A DNA stretch of 64,000 nucleotides from JACKJK01 sp046159835 (lineage in GTDB: Bacteria; Pseudomonadota; Alphaproteobacteria; Rhizobiales; Tepidamorphaceae): the NCBI RefSeq assembly GCF_046159835.1, contig NZ_JBJXCY010000002.1, positions 682,001 to 746,000 of the forward strand. The letters are read 5' to 3'. Position 1 is the first letter of the stretch. Each line of letters begins with the position of its first letter. Below the pieces are notes generated by a model, which had not been told where the DNA came from, made no database searches, and was given only the letters and a program-made list of their open reading frames with translations. Both the position numbers and the translations under genes were made by a program. Positions 61,656-64,000 of this stretch are shown here, piece by piece.

Positions 61656-62678
61656 ATGCGTGCCCTGCGCCTGACCGGCGAACGACAGCTCAAGCTTGAA
61701 GACATCGACGAGACGCCCCCGCCGGGCTCCGGCGAGGTGCAGATCGCGGTCAAGGCCATGGCGCTCAACCACATCGACGTGTGGGGCTGGCGCGGCATGG
61801 CGTTCGCCAAGCGCGAGTTGCCCATCGTGGTCGGCGTGGAAGCCGCCGGCGAAATCGTCGCGCTGGGTGATGGCGTCAGCGGTGTCGGCGTGGGTGACGC
61901 GGTCGCCATGTACGGTGCGAAGACCTGCGGCACCTGCCACCATTGCCGCGCGGGCCGCGACAACCTGTGCGAAAACGTCGCCGGGATCATGGGCTTCCAT
62001 GTCGATGGCTTCTGCCGCGACCTGGTGAACATTTCCGCCCGCCACGTGGTGAAGGTTCCCGACGGCGTGAACTGGGTCAACGCCGCCTGCACCTCCGTCA
62101 CCTTCGGCACCACCGAACACATGCTGTTCGACAACGCCAAGCTGGAATCGGGCGAGACGATCCTCGTCCATGCCGGCGGCAGTGGTGTCGGCTCCTCGGC
62201 AATTCTCATGGCAAAGGATGTCGGCGCGACGGTCATCGCGACCGTGGGCGACGACGAGAAGGCCGAAAAGGCGAAGAATCTCGGCGCCGACCACGTCATC
62301 AACTACCGCGAGGAGCGCTTCGAGAGCCGCGCCCGCCGGCTGACCGGCAAGGCCGGCGTCGACGTGGTCTTCGAGCATGTCGGCGCGGACACGTTCGCAG
62401 GCTCGATGTTTGCCATGAAGAAGGGCGGACGGCTCGTCACGTGCGGCTCGACCACTGGCGTTTCCGCACAGATCAACCTCTACCAGCTCTTCCAGCAGCA
62501 GCTGCGCCTGATCGGCAGCTTCGGATGCCGGATCGACAACATGCGCACCAGCCTGGAAAAGATGGCGCGGGGCATCCTTCCGGTCATCGACACGCAGATC
62601 GAGCTTGAAAACTTCACCGAAGGACTGGAACGGTTGGAAAGCCGCCGCGTCTTCGGCAAGATCGTCGTCACCTTCTAG
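61656..62678 (+). CDS. Zinc-type alcohol dehydrogenase-like protein of the acpXL operon
   Basis: The 340-residue MDR protein has a GroES-like domain with the 'GVEAAGEIVALGDGV' region. A structural-zinc Cys cluster occurs in 'CGTCHHCRAGRDNLCEN'. The Rossmann fold has 'VHAGGSGVGSSAILMAKDVGA'. Its place in the operon, conserved in rhizobia as adh2XL, suggests it oxidises or reduces an intermediate of the very-long-chain fatty acid, for example at the omega-1 position. The exact reaction is not known. Confidence 0.88.
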   Translation: MRALRLTGERQLKLEDIDETPPPGSGEVQIAVKAMALNHIDVWGWRGMAFAKRELPIVVGVEAAGEIVALGDGVSGVGVGDAVAMYGAKTCGTCHHCRAGRDNLCENVAGIMGFHVDGFCRDLVNISARHVVKVPDGVNWVNAACTSVTFGTTEHMLFDNAKLESGETILVHAGGSGVGSSAILMAKDVGATVIATVGDDEKAEKAKNLGADHVINYREERFESRARRLTGKAGVDVVFEHVGADTFAGSMFAMKKGGRLVTCGSTTGVSAQINLYQLFQQQLRLIGSFGCRIDNMRTSLEKMARGILPVIDTQIELENFTEGLERLESRRVFGKIVVTF

Positions 62679-62713
62679 TTCGCGGCGCACGGGCGCCAAA
62701 GCGGGACTTCACC

Positions 62714-63676
62714 TTGGCCAACCTGCACAATCCCGACCGGATGCGCCGGAAGTCACGCTCGCGCAAGAAGCGCCTCGGCGACTGGCTGGTTTACGTCACC
62801 GCCACCGGCGTTCTGCAGGTCCTGAAATGGCTCGGGCCGGACCGCTCCAGCAATCTGGGCGGATGGGTTGCCAGCCGCATCGGGCCGAAGCTGTCGGTCT
62901 CCAATATCGCCCGCGCCAACCTCAAGCTCGTCTTCCCCGAAAAGAGCGACGACGAGCGTGAGAAGATCGTGCGCGGCGTGTGGGAAAATCTCGGCCGCAC
63001 GGCCTGCGAATATCCCCATCTCGACCAGCTCTACGATTACGAAATCGAGTGGTTCGAACCGCGCCGCGTCGAGGTGACCGGCATCCGAAACTTCCAGGAG
63101 ATGCTGTGGGACGGCAAGCCGGCGCTCGTCTTTACCGGGCACCTCGGCAACTGGGAACTGCCTGCCGTCAGCGCCGCGCGCCACGGCCTCGACACGACGA
63201 TCCTGTTCCGCCCACCCAACAATGCCTTTATCGCCGACTACATCACCAATGTGCGCGCCGGCACCATGGGCCGCCTGCTGTCACGCTCGCGCGGCGCGGT
63301 GATGCATGTCGCGGCCACCATCGAGCGCGGTGACCATCTCGGCCTGCTGGTCGACCAGCGCTACTCGCAGGGCCTGTCCGTGCCGTTCTTCGGCATCCCG
63401 ACGCCGACCAACACGACCGTTGCGCGAATTGCCCGCCAGTTCGAGTGCCCCGTCTACGGCGCGCGCTGCGTGCGGCTACCCAACAACCGCTTCCGGCTCG
63501 ACGTCGTCGGCCCCGTGGACATGCCGCGCGACGCGGAAGGTCGCATCGACGTCGCCGCCGCCACGCAGAAGATCAACGAGGTCATGGAAGGCTGGATCCG
63601 CGAGCACCCCGAACAGTGGCTGTGGCTGCACAACCGCTGGGGGCTCAACAAGCGTCAGATCAAGAAACGGGGCTGA
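62714..63676 (+). CDS. lpxXL: Lipid A very-long-chain acyltransferase LpxXL
   Basis: Inner-membrane enzyme that moves the C28-type acyl group from AcpXL to lipid A. The 320-residue HtrB/LpxL-family protein has an N-terminal hydrophobic anchor (about 20-36) after a basic segment. The acyltransferase HxxxxE appears as 'FTGHLGNWELPA', with later 'FRPPNNAF' and 'LLVDQRYSQGLSVPFFGIP'. It starts with TTG at 62714 and closes the acpXL operon. Confidence 0.94.
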   Translation: MANLHNPDRMRRKSRSRKKRLGDWLVYVTATGVLQVLKWLGPDRSSNLGGWVASRIGPKLSVSNIARANLKLVFPEKSDDEREKIVRGVWENLGRTACEYPHLDQLYDYEIEWFEPRRVEVTGIRNFQEMLWDGKPALVFTGHLGNWELPAVSAARHGLDTTILFRPPNNAFIADYITNVRAGTMGRLLSRSRGAVMHVAATIERGDHLGLLVDQRYSQGLSVPFFGIPTPTNTTVARIARQFECPVYGARCVRLPNNRFRLDVVGPVDMPRDAEGRIDVAAATQKINEVMEGWIREHPEQWLWLHNRWGLNKRQIKKRG

Positions 63677-63700
63677 ACGTCGGCTTGGCGGGAAGCTCGC

Positions 63701-64000
63701 TCAGGCAGCAAGCATCCGCTCGACCTGCGACACCAGATCGCGCAAGTGGAAGGGCTTCGACAGCACCTTGGCGTTGCGCGGGGCATCGGAATCGGGATTG
63801 AGCGCGACAGCCGCGAACCCGGTGATGAACATCACCTTGATATCGGGATCGATCTCGGCGGCCCGGCGGGCCAGCTCGATACCGTCCATCTCGGGCATCA
63901 CGATATCGGTCAGCAGCATGGTGAAGGGCTCTTCACAGAGCCGCTCGTAGGCTTCACGACCGTTGGCGAAACTCGCCACCTCGTAACCCGCGTTTATCAG
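63701..64000 (-). CDS. cpdR: Response regulator CpdR (5' end cut by window edge)
   Basis: Single-domain response regulator whose unphosphorylated form recruits ClpXP and RcdA for CtrA destruction. Only the last 99 residues are inside the window; the frame stays open to position 64000. It contains 'LLTDIVMPEMDGIELARRAAEI', with the phosphoacceptor Asp in TDI, 'VMFITGFAAVALNP' and the Lys in 'VLSKPFHLRDLV'. This is the rhizobial CpdR1 pattern. A GTG at 63979 is in frame but is not the true start. Confidence 0.88.
   Translation of the reverse strand: MINAGYEVASFANGREAYERLCEEPFTMLLTDIVMPEMDGIELARRAAEIDPDIKVMFITGFAAVALNPDSDAPRNAKVLSKPFHLRDLVSQVERMLAA

Overview
The window is GC-rich, densely packed chromosomal DNA of an alphaproteobacterium, almost certainly a member of the Hyphomicrobiales (Rhizobiales), close to the Phyllobacteriaceae/Aurantimonadaceae type. 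The evidence is the complete acpXL-lpxXL gene set for very-long-chain-acylated lipid A, the ruvCAB-ybgC-tolQRAB-pal-cpoB-tilS-ftsH block, the tkt-gap-pgk-fba order, and the alphaproteobacterial cell-cycle proteins RcdA, TrcR, GapR and CpdR. There is no phage, insertion sequence, CRISPR array or recognisable genomic island, and gene style is uniform throughout.

Layout. 1-12 kb (minus strand): ftsH, tilS, the Tol-Pal envelope machine and the RuvABC Holliday-junction genes. 12-16 kb: a TSUP permease, yebC, a YmdB-type phosphodiesterase, 5-formyl-THF cyclo-ligase, a 6S RNA gene with its own promoter, zapA and a DUF4164 coiled-coil gene. 16.5-24.4 kb (plus): transketolase, GAPDH, phosphoglycerate kinase, class I aldolase, a ThiE-like gene, a Sel1-repeat protein and EF-P. 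24.4-27.4 kb: suhB and an uncharacterised MotA/MotB-like pair. 27.4-31.8 kb: an ABC exporter, rpmE, rcdA, a probable small RNA under a CtrA-type box, DUF1192 and trcR. 31.8-38.4 kb: accessory lipid/short-chain acid metabolism (SDR, two acyl-CoA synthetases, PAP2 protein, second TSUP). 38.5-43.9 kb: paired DUF465 genes, a GGDEF protein, purEK, rpsU, cytochrome oxidase subunit IV and a UbiB-family kinase. 44-53.3 kb: a glycine-rich YbjN protein, DUF3445, pepF, an orphan NtrC-class regulator, an L,D-transpeptidase and a DUF882 peptidase. 53.3-58 kb: gapR, DUF1244, N-formylglutamate amidohydrolase, EamA, DUF1036, TPR protein, rpmJ and tRNA-Val. 58.1-63.7 kb: the acpXL operon. The right edge cuts through cpdR.

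How it fits together. Three themes dominate. The first is envelope maintenance: Tol-Pal, the L,D-transpeptidase/DUF882 pair, AcpXL lipid A and the MotAB-like pair. The second is central carbon flow. The third is CtrA-centred cell-cycle control: RcdA and CpdR feed CtrA to ClpXP, GapR and TrcR are cell-cycle DNA/transcription proteins, and CtrA-type boxes lie upstream of tolQ, upstream of a probable sRNA next to rcdA, and between pepF and the NtrC-like gene.

Most interesting candidates: (i) a three-hairpin sRNA-like element at about 30482-30600 with an anti-Shine-Dalgarno loop, a perfect TTAA-N7-TTAA box just upstream and an intrinsic terminator; (ii) a ketosynthase pair in the acpXL operon in which one partner has lost Cys, His and Lys of the active site and so resembles a chain-length factor; (iii) the MotA/MotB-like pair with a long coiled coil and no flagellar neighbours. 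All assignments come from reading the sequence; no database search was run.
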